From positions 1 through 8,769 of the forward strand of contig CAKUYG010000082.1 of NCBI GenBank assembly GCA_934702165.1: a stretch of DNA of 8,769 bases. The letters run 5' to 3'. The notes below the pieces were generated by a model. It did no database searches, was not told the DNA's origin, and was given only the letters and a program-made list of their open reading frames with translations. The position numbers and the translations under genes are program-made. This stretch comes from an uncultured Bacteroidales bacterium. GTDB lineage: Bacteria; Bacteroidota; Bacteroidia; Bacteroidales; UBA932. This document shows positions 1 to 6,299 of this stretch, piece after piece (positions within the stretch are counted from its first letter, which is position 1; each line of letters opens with the position of its first letter).

Positions 1-1
1 G

Positions 2-199
2 GAGTGGGAGATGCAGCTTGTGATTCCCGCTTCGACATTCGGGCTCAAGAGTTTCTGTGGACTTGAGGCCCGGGGCAACTTCTACAAATGTGGGGATGGT
101 CTGCCGCGCCGGCACTACCTCAGCCTTTTCCCGATCGGCACTCCGAAGCCTGATTTCCACAGACCGGAGTTTTTTGATAAGATAATTTTCAGCAAATGA
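2..199 (+). CDS. C-terminal end of a probable carbohydrate-binding family 9-like protein (partial)
   Basis: An open frame enters from the left edge and ends at TGA 197-199, leaving about 65 residues. The tail contains the run NFYKCGD, then HYLSLFPIGTPKPDFHRPEFF and a short hydrophobic end. From memory, this N-F-Y-K-C-G-D ... P-x-P-x-F-H-x-P-x-F-F pattern resembles the C-terminus of the CBM9-like beta-sandwich proteins of Bacteroidetes, which are usually somewhat over 200 residues and poorly characterised. The true start lies outside the window; the ATG at 11 is probably internal because the frame stays open upstream of it. The stop overlaps the start of the ABC-F gene (ATGA), which suggests translational coupling. 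The family assignment rests on a short fragment. Confidence 0.55.
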   Translation, partial: EWEMQLVIPASTFGLKSFCGLEARGNFYKCGDGLPRRHYLSLFPIGTPKPDFHRPEFFDKIIFSK

Positions 200-2097
200 T
201 TTCTGTAGAGGATGTTACAGTGTCTTACGGCGGCTTCGTGCTGCTGGACAAGATCAATTTCCATATAAGCGAGACCGATAAGATCGGACTTGTCGGCAAG
301 AACGGAGCAGGGAAATCCACTATTCTGAAGCTCATCTGCGGCCTCCAGAGCCCGACCTCCGGGCGCATCGACAAGCCCAATGACGTGACCATCGGATATC
401 TGCCCCAGATAATGGAGCATCACAAGGGGCTCTCTGTCCTGAATGAGACGATGAGCGCTTTTGATGACATCTCGAAGATCGAAGCGGAGATCGAGTCTGT
501 GACCCATGAACTCGAGACCCGCACTGACTACGAGTCCGACTCGTATTCCAAGTTGATCGAGCATCTCAATAATCTCAATGATCGTCTCGAGGTCAGCCAC
601 AGCGAGCCGCCTGAAGTGCAGGCCCGCCGGACACTGCTCGGCCTCGGCTTCCGTGACGGCGAGCTGGACCGCAACACGGAGACCTTCTCCCAAGGCTGGA
701 ACATGCGTATCGAGCTTGCCAAGATCCTCCTGCGCAAGCCTCAGGTACTGCTCCTTGACGAGCCGACCAACCATCTGGACATAGAGTCCATCGAGTGGCT
801 GGAGGACTACCTCAAATCAATACGCTGCTCGGTGCTGCTGGTAAGCCACGACAGGCGTTTCCTGGACAACGTGACCAACCGCACCGTGGAGGTGATGCTC
901 GGGCATATCAACGACTACAAGGTGCCGTACAGCCGCTACCTTGAACTCCGAGCCGAGCGCTTGCAGCAGCAGACCGCCGCCTATGAGAACCAGCAGAAAA
1001 TGATCCAGAAGACGGAGGAGTTCATACAGGCGTTCCGCTACAAGCCGACCAAATCCAACCAGGTCCAGTCCCGTATCAAAGCTCTGGAGAAACTGGAACG
1101 GATAGAGATAGACGAGACGGACAACGTCAGGCTGAATGTGAAATTCCCACCTGCGCCGCGCTCAGGTGATGTTGTATTCAAGGGTACGGACTTGACGGTG
1201 GGCTATCCTGGGAAAGTGGTGTTCCGCAATGCGGACATTGAGATTAAAAGGGGAGAGAAGGTGGCGTTCATCGGCCGCAACGGCGAAGGCAAGACAACGA
1301 TGATGAGGGTGATAATGGGGGAGTTGGAACCGTTGAGCGGGGAAGCCCGTGTCGGGCACAACGTGCAGATAGGCTACTATGCCCAGAATCAGGAGGATGT
1401 GCTGGACAAGAACGAGACTGTGTTTTCCACCCTTGACAGGATTGCCGTGGGGGAGATACGCACGAAACTCAGGGATCTGCTGGCCCAGTTCCTTTTCCGT
1501 GGGGAGGACATAGACAAGAGGGTGTCAGTGCTTTCCGGCGGGGAGCGTGCCAGGCTTGGAATGGCCAAACTCATGCTGCAGAGCTACAATCTTCTGGCGC
1601 TTGACGAGCCGACCAACCATATGGATGTCAAGTCAAAGGACATACTGAAGCAGGCCCTTGCCGCTTATGACGGGACGCTGATCGTGGTGTCACACGACAG
1701 GGATTTCCTCGACGGACTGGTGAACAAGATGTATGAGTTCCGTGACGGGAAAGTGACGGAGCACCTTGGGAGCGTGTCCGAGTTCCTTGAGAAGCGCAAG
1801 ATCGAGAACCTCCAGGAACTGGAGCGCAAGTGTGCTCCGGAACAGGTGGCGAGTGCTCCCCAGAAAAAGGCTTTCGAGGAGAACAGACAGACAGTGCGCG
1901 AGGATCGCAGGCGAAAGAACCGCATATCTGCCCTTGAGAAGGAGATCGAAGGTCTGGAAGAAAAGATGAAGCAGATAGAGGCTGTGCTCCAGTCACCGAA
2001 AGAAGGTGATGATATAATGGAGCTTACACGCAATTATCTGGAACTCAAGCGGGATCTTGATGCCAGGACAGAAGAGTGGGGAAAATTGATAGACTGA
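196..2097 (+). CDS. ABC-F family ATPase (Uup/YdiF/YheS-like, ribosome-associated)
   Basis: The 633-residue protein carries two ABC ATPase domains in tandem and no membrane segments, the ABC-F layout. Domain 1 has Walker A GKNGAGKS at 34-41, a signature-like FSQGW at 164-168, Walker B with LLLDEPTNHLD at 185-195 (catalytic E189) and H-loop H218. Domain 2 has Walker A GRNGEGKT at 360-367, the canonical LSGGE at 446-450, LALDEPTNHMD at 467-477 (E471) and H-loop H500. A charged helical linker at about 235-320 corresponds to the P-site-tRNA interaction motif that separates the domains in ABC-F proteins. The last 60 or so residues are Lys/Glu-rich and look like the C-terminal coiled coil seen in Uup-like members. 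Known ABC-F proteins act in the cytoplasm on stalled or antibiotic-bound ribosomes; which role applies here cannot be told. The start is the ATG overlapping the upstream stop. The first signature has Gln where Gly is usual. Confidence 0.95.
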   Translation: MISVEDVTVSYGGFVLLDKINFHISETDKIGLVGKNGAGKSTILKLICGLQSPTSGRIDKPNDVTIGYLPQIMEHHKGLSVLNETMSAFDDISKIEAEIESVTHELETRTDYESDSYSKLIEHLNNLNDRLEVSHSEPPEVQARRTLLGLGFRDGELDRNTETFSQGWNMRIELAKILLRKPQVLLLDEPTNHLDIESIEWLEDYLKSIRCSVLLVSHDRRFLDNVTNRTVEVMLGHINDYKVPYSRYLELRAERLQQQTAAYENQQKMIQKTEEFIQAFRYKPTKSNQVQSRIKALEKLERIEIDETDNVRLNVKFPPAPRSGDVVFKGTDLTVGYPGKVVFRNADIEIKRGEKVAFIGRNGEGKTTMMRVIMGELEPLSGEARVGHNVQIGYYAQNQEDVLDKNETVFSTLDRIAVGEIRTKLRDLLAQFLFRGEDIDKRVSVLSGGERARLGMAKLMLQSYNLLALDEPTNHMDVKSKDILKQALAAYDGTLIVVSHDRDFLDGLVNKMYEFRDGKVTEHLGSVSEFLEKRKIENLQELERKCAPEQVASAPQKKAFEENRQTVREDRRRKNRISALEKEIEGLEEKMKQIEAVLQSPKEGDDIMELTRNYLELKRDLDARTEEWGKLID

Positions 2098-2101
2098 TAT
2101 T

Positions 2102-3031
2102 ATGATATATTCCATACTACGGAAGTTTTCCGTTTTCGCGTTGATGCTTGCGCTTGCGCTGCCGTCGCATGCTCAGCTAAAACATATAGATCTTGTGCCC
2201 GGCGCTTTCGACGGGGTTTCTGTAGCCGGTGATTTCGTCCTATCAGTGGTTGAAGCTGATTCCTGCTCGGTCTCGCTTGACGTCAGCGAGGAGTTTGCGG
2301 AGTTCATGACTGCAGAGATAGTGGACAGCGTGCTCGTGGTGAAATTGGATGAGAAAAATGACCTCGGGGAGATTTGGAAAAAATTCCGTGGGCGCAATGC
2401 GCCTTCTGCTGTATTCAAGGCTGTAGTCACAGCTCCCCGTGTACTCAAGACTTTGGCTCTTGGAGGGAATGCTGTCCTGGACAGTCTTGGCAATGTGGCC
2501 GATGCTAAGGCGTTCAGCTTGAGCATTAAAGACAATGCTTCCGCTACGGGAGTGTCGTTGCGCTCGTCTGAAATCTCCTTGATGCTTTCCAGAAAAGCGA
2601 AAGGTGAAATAAGGATAGCTTGTGACACGGCGAGGGTCACCGCCGTCGGGAGTTCGGATCTGAATCTTCGTGCTGAAGCCGCTTCGCTTTTGGAAATTGA
2701 TCTCGGTTCCAACTCCAGCCTTGTCCTGGACGGGGAGTGCGGCAGGATATCCATGGTCTCAAACGGCACGTCCAAGGCCATACTCAATGGGGCTGCGCCA
2801 TACGTCGGCTACAGGATCGGTGGTTCGAGCAGTGTAAATGCCCTCAACCTCAAGGTCAAGGAAGCCAATATCGAGATGAGTGGAATATGCAGTCTGAAAC
2901 AGGCCGCGAGCGACTGGCTTTTCATAAGCATAAGGAACGGAGCCTCTTTGACTTATGACGGTTCGCCACAGGTGAAGATAGCCGGTATCAAGAACGCCAG
3001 TGTTCTCCGGTATCAGGAGGAGGGGAGATGA
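2102..3031 (+). CDS. Exported GIN-domain (DUF2807) protein
   Basis: This 309-residue protein begins with a clear signal peptide: basic R7-K8, a hydrophobic core at about 9-20, and a probable signal peptidase I site after SHA at 22-24. There is no lipobox cysteine. The mature part begins with a segment FDGVSVAGDFVLSVV (about 36-50), followed by many short beta-strand-like repeats rich in Ser, Ala, Gly and Asn. This is the pattern of the putative auto-transporter adhesin head GIN domain (DUF2807), common in Bacteroidetes exported proteins and predicted to be a right-handed beta-helix-like fold. No enzymatic residues are evident, and the molecular role of the family is unknown. The gene starts 4 nt after the ABC-F stop and its own TGA overlaps the next ATG, so it probably belongs to one transcript. 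The product should be periplasmic or surface-exposed. Confidence 0.82.
   Translation: MIYSILRKFSVFALMLALALPSHAQLKHIDLVPGAFDGVSVAGDFVLSVVEADSCSVSLDVSEEFAEFMTAEIVDSVLVVKLDEKNDLGEIWKKFRGRNAPSAVFKAVVTAPRVLKTLALGGNAVLDSLGNVADAKAFSLSIKDNASATGVSLRSSEISLMLSRKAKGEIRIACDTARVTAVGSSDLNLRAEAASLLEIDLGSNSSLVLDGECGRISMVSNGTSKAILNGAAPYVGYRIGGSSSVNALNLKVKEANIEMSGICSLKQAASDWLFISIRNGASLTYDGSPQVKIAGIKNASVLRYQEEGR
3015..3020 (+). promoter_or_regulatory. Shine-Dalgarno-like AGGAGG ahead of the dipeptidase
   Basis: A perfect AGGAGG lies 7 nt before the ATG at 3028, inside the last codons of the upstream GIN-domain gene. Most starts in this window lack such a motif and Bacteroidetes rely little on Shine-Dalgarno pairing, so it may simply be Glu codons. 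Together with the ATGA overlap it supports 3028 as the start. Confidence 0.4.
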
Positions 3032-4113
3032 CGGTTTTGGATGCACATTGTGATGCGCCTTCACAGATGCTTAGGCTGCGGGATTTCGGCCGGGATAATA
3101 CTCATGCTCAGGTGGATTTCCCTAAGATGCGACGCGGTGGGGTAAGTGCTTCATTCTTTGCTGCTTATGTGCCATCGACGCTCTCCGGAGCGGATGCTAC
3201 GCGGTATGCGGACAAACTGCTGGATGAGACAGAACGGCAGGTTCTTGCCAACCCGTCAATGGCTGCGCTGGCATCGTCACCCTCTGAAGTGGAGCGTAAT
3301 GACGGGCGCGGCCTTGTCTCTGTGCTGCGCGGAATCGAGAATGCCACGGCTCTGGACGGTGAGGACGATCCTGCCGTGCTGTTGGAGCATTTCTATAAAA
3401 GGGGAGTCCGTTATATAACTCTGGTCCACAGTGCTGATAACCGCTTTGCGGACAGCTGCACCGGCAATGGCCGCTGGAGAGGATTGAGCCCGGTCGGCAG
3501 GCGGCTTGTTAGAGAGATGAACAGGATCGGTATGCTGATAGATCTGGCTCATGCATCTGACGGGACGATGAGGGATGTCCTGGATGAGAGCCGCTCCCCG
3601 GTGGCTTATACCCATGGCTGTTGCCGCGCGCTCGCTTCCCACAAGAGGAACATCACTGATGAGCTGATGCGCAGGATTGCGGACGGTGGCGGTATCGTCT
3701 GCATGAGTATCTATCCGTGCTTTCTTGATGACGGCTTTGTGCGCACCCTTTCGGAGTCCGGACTCGGGCAGAAATATGGCGTGGAGGATGAGTTCATCAA
3801 GGATCCTTCAGATCCCGCAAAGCGCGCCGCATGGTATGAACTTCTGGATGAACTTTCCGCTTTGCCAAGACCCTCCGTGTCAAGGGTTGTCGACCATATC
3901 GAACATGCGGTGGCGGTGGCGGGAGTCGAGCATGTCGGTATCGGGACTGACTATGACGGGATAGAAGTGACGGCTTCCGGGCTTGAGGACGTATCAAAAT
4001 TCCCTCTGATTTTTGAAGAGATGCGCCGTCGTGGATTCGGGCGCCGCGAGATCGGGATGGTGGCCGGAGACAACTTCTTGAGGGTCCTAAATGAGGTGAA
4101 AAAACGCGCATAA
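3028..4113 (+). CDS. Membrane dipeptidase family protein (peptidase M19, renal dipeptidase-like)
   Basis: The 361-residue protein matches the zinc dipeptidase M19 family, which hydrolyses dipeptides (L-L and sometimes L-D) using a binuclear zinc site in a TIM barrel. Expected metal ligands are all visible: H7 and D9 in the N-terminal DAHCD, bridging E104 in RGIEN, H175 in DLAHAS and H196 in YTHG. The conserved acidic residue D308 lies in GIGTDYDG. HSADN and the helix after YTHG are also typical. Length is normal and the family core seems complete. There is no signal peptide, so it is probably cytoplasmic although the family name refers to a membrane enzyme. The start is the ATG overlapping the previous stop; the DAHCD motif begins only four residues in, so no later start is possible. 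Substrate specificity cannot be read from sequence. Confidence 0.93.
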   Translation: MTVLDAHCDAPSQMLRLRDFGRDNTHAQVDFPKMRRGGVSASFFAAYVPSTLSGADATRYADKLLDETERQVLANPSMAALASSPSEVERNDGRGLVSVLRGIENATALDGEDDPAVLLEHFYKRGVRYITLVHSADNRFADSCTGNGRWRGLSPVGRRLVREMNRIGMLIDLAHASDGTMRDVLDESRSPVAYTHGCCRALASHKRNITDELMRRIADGGGIVCMSIYPCFLDDGFVRTLSESGLGQKYGVEDEFIKDPSDPAKRAAWYELLDELSALPRPSVSRVVDHIEHAVAVAGVEHVGIGTDYDGIEVTASGLEDVSKFPLIFEEMRRRGFGRREIGMVAGDNFLRVLNEVKKRA

Positions 4114-4122
4114 GTGCGCGTT
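4103..4122 (+). terminator. Short stem-loop at the end of the dipeptidase gene (candidate terminator)
   Basis: AACGCGCA (4103-4110) and TGCGCGTT (4115-4122) form a perfect 8-bp GC-rich stem with a 4-nt loop TAAG. The dipeptidase stop codon TAA forms most of the loop. The following sequence, ATTGTTTAC, is only moderately T-rich, so terminator strength is uncertain. Its position at the end of the + strand run supports a termination or 3'-end-protection role. Confidence 0.6.
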
Positions 4123-4152
4123 ATTGTTTACAAAATCCCATAAACAAAAATG

Positions 4153-4186
4153 TTATAGACTAAAACATTTCTGTTTTAGTCTATAA
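4153..4186 (-). terminator. 15-bp perfect stem-loop, probable terminator of the minus-strand operon
   Basis: TTATAGACTAAAACA (4153-4167) is perfectly complementary to TGTTTTAGTCTATAA (4172-4186), with a 4-nt loop at 4168-4171. Read on the minus strand, the stem is followed by CATTTTTGTTTATGGG, giving a T-rich tract as in an intrinsic terminator. The stop codon of the CinA-like gene (TAG, complement of 4181-4183) lies inside the first arm. The stem is AT-rich but long. It may also act on the + strand, where the following sequence has fewer Ts. Confidence 0.75.
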
Positions 4187-4672
4187 TTGTAAGTGCTTTG
4201 CCTCTTCGGATATGTAACTTTCCAATGTCTCCAATGCGATGCGTGCAAATCTGCGGATATTGGCTTTTCTTCCAAGATCACAGTGGTAGATCCTAGTCAT
4301 GGTGCCCCTTGGACCGCTCACTCCTATCCATACAGTGCCTTCCGGATAGTGTTCATCACCTCCTTCGGCCAGGCCTGTTGTGGAGACTGACCATGTGCTA
4401 CCGGTGAGTGATCTGATCCCTTCGGCCATTGCTGCCGCGACCTCGCTGCTGACCACCCCTTTGTCTTTGATGACATCGGCGGGAACGCCGAGAACTTTCT
4501 CCTTTATCTTGATCGCGTAGGAGGTGACCGAACCGAGGTAGTAGGCTGAAGATCCGGAGACCATTGTCACCATATGGGAAATGTAGCCTCCCGTGCATGA
4601 TTCGGCTGCACTCATGCTTTCGCCTCTTGACTTGAGCAGTTCGGCGATTCTATACTGTACCGTTTTTTTCAT
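4181..4672 (-). CDS. CinA C-terminal domain protein (PncC-like nicotinamide-nucleotide amidohydrolase family)
   Basis: This 163-residue protein is a stand-alone CinA C-terminal domain. The family includes PncC, which deamidates nicotinamide mononucleotide to nicotinate mononucleotide in pyridine nucleotide salvage. The diagnostic SAAESCTGG is at 21-29, with the conserved Ser25. The segment SVTSYAIKIKEKVLGV (48-63) matches the usual VTYSNEAKxxLLGV region, with K57 in the conserved Lys position. GVVSSEVA follows at 72-79 and PEGTVWIGV comes later. The usual TGIAGPGG loop is altered here to TGLAEGG (99-105), so activity should not be assumed. Length equals that of single-domain family members, with no N-terminal molybdopterin-like domain. 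The start at 4672 is an ATG that overlaps the upstream gene by 23 nt, implying translational coupling. Confidence 0.88.
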   Translation of the reverse strand: MKKTVQYRIAELLKSRGESMSAAESCTGGYISHMVTMVSGSSAYYLGSVTSYAIKIKEKVLGVPADVIKDKGVVSSEVAAAMAEGIRSLTGSTWSVSTTGLAEGGDEHYPEGTVWIGVSGPRGTMTRIYHCDLGRKANIRRFARIALETLESYISEEAKHLQL

Positions 4673-5453
4673 TCTTGAGATATTTTAAGGTTTTGCGTAC
4701 AATTTCCGGTCCTTCCCTGAGAAGTCCGGTGCGTATTTCGACAAGGGAGGCTCCGGCCTTGAGGGATTCGTAGGCCTGCTCCGGGGTGTCGATGTGGCAG
4801 TTTGCGATGATGGGCAGGCGGCCTCCGGTATGGGTGAAGACTTCTTTTACCTGGGCGTTTGAGCGGAGTTCAAGTCCATCGATGCTGTTCATCATGCAGA
4901 AGTCGGCTATCTTGTCAAGTTCATCACCGTTGAGATAGTCGGGGAGTTTAATGATGATAGGCTTGTATTCTTGCTCGTTTATTCTTGACTCAAGCAGTGC
5001 ATTAGTCTCTTCGGTTGCCGGATCTTCCGTAAGGTCGATGATGAACATGTCGAAGAAGTCGTATGCGAGGGTGAAAGCTGTAAGGTAGTCTCTGGATATG
5101 CAGGCGGCTATGATGTCATCAGGTTTGTCTGTCTGGATGTGGCTAATTGCCTTGCGTACTTCAGCGGCTCCCATCGGACCGGCTTCTGTGAAACTGAAGC
5201 CGAATACGTTAAGGTCATTGTAAAGTTCGCAGTGAATGTCCAGACCGGCCCCCAGGCCTACCGGGTTGTAGAAATTGAGACCGAAGACTTCACGTTGCAG
5301 CCCTTCCTGCCTGTTTGAATGTATCAGGCGGCTGATCTTGCGTCCGAACGGAATCTTGCCGAAGAACTGGAAATAGCGCAGACCAAGTCTGGAAGCGCGT
5401 TCTGTGTCCATATGGCGCGCCAGAGGCTTGATTATGATGTCGTATAAGCTCAT
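4650..5453 (-). CDS. Dihydroorotate dehydrogenase-like protein, probably catalytically degenerate
   Basis: I chose ATG at 5453 (267 residues); an in-frame TTG at 5462 would add three residues. The scaffold resembles class 2 quinone-type PyrD: an N-terminal helix region with a DTERAS segment, VFGLNFYNPVGLGAGLD at 56-72, PIIIKLP at 165-171, LPIIA at about 213-217, and GASLVEIRTGLLREGP near 234-249. Key motifs are lost. The Lys of the usual GLDK is Ile73, the NRMGFNN segment is absent, and the NxSSPNTPGLR segment carrying the catalytic Ser is replaced by IDLTEDPATEE. The TNTT, GLSG and GVGGI flavin-phosphate motifs are missing or changed. The protein is also about 70 residues shorter than typical PyrD. 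A functional DHODH is therefore unlikely; it is better seen as a DHODH-derived barrel of unknown role. The frame is intact, so it is not a simple pseudogene. It lies between the XRE regulator (19-nt gap) and the CinA-like gene (overlap). Confidence 0.78.
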   Translation of the reverse strand: MSLYDIIIKPLARHMDTERASRLGLRYFQFFGKIPFGRKISRLIHSNRQEGLQREVFGLNFYNPVGLGAGLDIHCELYNDLNVFGFSFTEAGPMGAAEVRKAISHIQTDKPDDIIAACISRDYLTAFTLAYDFFDMFIIDLTEDPATEETNALLESRINEQEYKPIIIKLPDYLNGDELDKIADFCMMNSIDGLELRSNAQVKEVFTHTGGRLPIIANCHIDTPEQAYESLKAGASLVEIRTGLLREGPEIVRKTLKYLKNEKNGTV

Positions 5454-5459
5454 GGAGCG

Positions 5460-5467
5460 CAAATTTA
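5460..5467 (-). promoter_or_regulatory. Candidate Bacteroidetes -7 element (TAAATTTG) for the DHODH-like gene
   Basis: On the minus strand TAAATTTG matches TAnnTTTG exactly and sits 6 nt before the ATG at 5453, in the gap after the regulator stop. No TTG box was found at the usual spacing of about 19-21 nt; the nearest TTG upstream is only about 11 nt away. It may be an internal promoter giving an almost leaderless transcript, or a chance match. Confidence 0.4.
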
Positions 5468-5472
5468 GGACA

Positions 5473-5913
5473 TTATTTCAATTCTTGATAGGTATTGTCA
5501 TCGAAAAAAATGATGATTTTGGACACATTCCGTTTGGTGTCAGATAGTTGAACTGGGATATCTTTAGTAATTGCTTCAGGTATGGGACTGCTCTGGCTGC
5601 TTTTGTCCGCTGCTTGAGGAGTTTGCGTTTTTTCCCTTGCTTGCTGTGCTGTGTCGGCTTTTGGAGAACTCTCGTCGTCAAATAGGGTGGCAGGGGCTGT
5701 GCCGGAGTTGAACATTTTCCCTTTGCCGGTGATGAGCCATTCCAGGTTGAGGGCCGGGTACTGTCTGGACATGCTCAGCAAGAAGTCGAAGCCTGGCTTG
5801 TTGCGGCCGGCAAGGATATGGGATACACTGGCCCTGGCAACGCCGATGCTGTCGGCGAACTGGGCCTGACTTATGTTTTCAGCCCTCAAGAACTGCTCCA
5901 GACGCTTGTTCAT
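5473..5913 (-). CDS. XRE-family helix-turn-helix transcriptional regulator
   Basis: With the ATG at 5913 the protein has 146 residues. Residues about 1-65 form a Cro/CI-type HTH: ISQAQFADSIGVARASVSHIL at about 14-34, with recognition helix around 26-34, then AGRNKPGFDFLL. A following NLEWLITGKGKMF resembles the WLLTGKGEMY segment frequent in Bacteroidetes regulators of this type. Residues about 70-125 are a Ser/Ala/Gln/Pro-rich, probably disordered linker. The end KIIIFFDDNTYQEL resembles the short conserved C-terminal strand of these proteins. An upstream extension to 5982 is open, but it is Cys/Val/Phe-rich and runs through the promoter, so I reject it. A -7 element lies just upstream. Targets are unknown; autoregulation and control of the two downstream genes are plausible inferences from its position. 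Confidence 0.88.
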   Translation of the reverse strand: MNKRLEQFLRAENISQAQFADSIGVARASVSHILAGRNKPGFDFLLSMSRQYPALNLEWLITGKGKMFNSGTAPATLFDDESSPKADTAQQAREKTQTPQAADKSSQSSPIPEAITKDIPVQLSDTKRNVSKIIIFFDDNTYQELK

Positions 5914-5932
5914 AATGTTACATATGTTTTCA

Positions 5933-5963
5933 CAAAAGTAAACACATTTCGGCACAAAAACAA
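5933..5963 (-). promoter_or_regulatory. Bacteroidetes-type promoter of the XRE regulator
   Basis: On the minus strand TACTTTTG (complement of 5933-5940) matches the -7 consensus TAnnTTTG. A TTG (complement of 5961-5963) lies 20 nt upstream, fitting the -33 box spacing. The -7 element ends 19 nt before the chosen ATG at 5913, leaving a leader of roughly a dozen nucleotides. This supports the internal ATG over the longer frame. The palindrome ACATATGT (5920-5927) lies in the leader and could bind the regulator. Confidence 0.68.
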
Positions 5964-5973
5964 GTTTTACACA

Positions 5974-5981
5974 TGTTAACA
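5974..5981. repeat. TGTTAACA palindrome, copy 1 of 2 in the divergent promoter region
   Basis: The perfect 8-bp palindrome TGTTAACA lies upstream of the regulator promoter. The same palindrome recurs at 6264-6271, and the match extends to 10 bp in inverted orientation (TGTTAACAAT here, ATTGTTAACA there). It is a candidate protein-binding site; short AT-rich motifs can also recur by chance. Confidence 0.4.
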
Positions 5982-6219
5982 ATTGCGAAGGTTGATAACT
6001 TGTTTATATATTGTATTGAATTAATAGTTTAAATAAAAAAAGGAAGCATCTGAAATACATGTATATATAGTCGCGAAAGTGATGATAAGTATGTTTCGGG
6101 GCATCGAAATTCCCGAATTAAGAGGGAAAAAGTAAACCGTGACTTAAGGTAAATCATATAAAATACTGATTCTGAATAATAAATATCGCGCAATCGAGGG
6201 CATATAAGCAAGACTTATG

Positions 6220-6299
6220 TTACAAAAATTCACCAGTTGAGATTATTGTTGTTAATAGCTGATTGTTAACATTTGTCTAGTGTTTGATTTACAAAAATT
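6220..6299. repeat. Direct repeat TTACAAAAATT (6220-6230 and 6289-6299)
   Basis: The 11-mer TTACAAAAATT occurs twice in the same orientation, 69 nt apart start to start, flanking the second TGTTAACA palindrome and lying upstream of the queA-like promoter. It may mark activator or operator sites, but the composition is AT-rich and chance is possible. Confidence 0.4.
6264..6271. repeat. TGTTAACA palindrome, copy 2 of 2
   Basis: This is the second perfect TGTTAACA, about 55 nt upstream of the -7 element of the queA-like gene. It pairs with the copy at 5974-5981 near the opposite promoter, as expected if one regulator acted on both divergent units. Confidence 0.4.

Noticed and set aside
115..774. 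219-residue minus-strand open frame antisense to the ABC-F gene
   Set aside because: It lies wholly within strong coding sequence of the opposite strand plus the end of the CBM9-like gene, has no recognisable domain, and arises from codon bias of the real gene.
2173..2787. 204-residue minus-strand frame antisense to the GIN-domain gene
   Set aside because: The + strand frame has a clear signal peptide, family pattern and operon spacing; the antisense frame is Ser/Thr/Arg-rich without a domain.
5925..5944. Inverted repeat TGTTT-N10-AAACA overlapping the regulator -7 element
   Set aside because: Only five bases per arm in AT-rich DNA; too weak to call an operator, although its position would suit autoregulation.
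5914..5982. N-terminal extension of the XRE regulator to 5982
   Set aside because: The added 23 residues are atypical (Cys/Val/Phe-rich) and cover the -7 and -33 promoter elements. The HTH family normally begins close to MNKRLEQ.
6095..6117. Hairpin TTCGGG/CCCGAA as a possible small RNA or terminator
   Set aside because: Only a 6-bp stem with an 11-nt loop, no T tract, and no adjacent promoter or gene end.
6029..6211. 60-residue minus-strand frame in the divergent intergenic region
   Set aside because: The region is AT-rich, no domain or translation signal supports it, and the composition differs from neighbouring genes.
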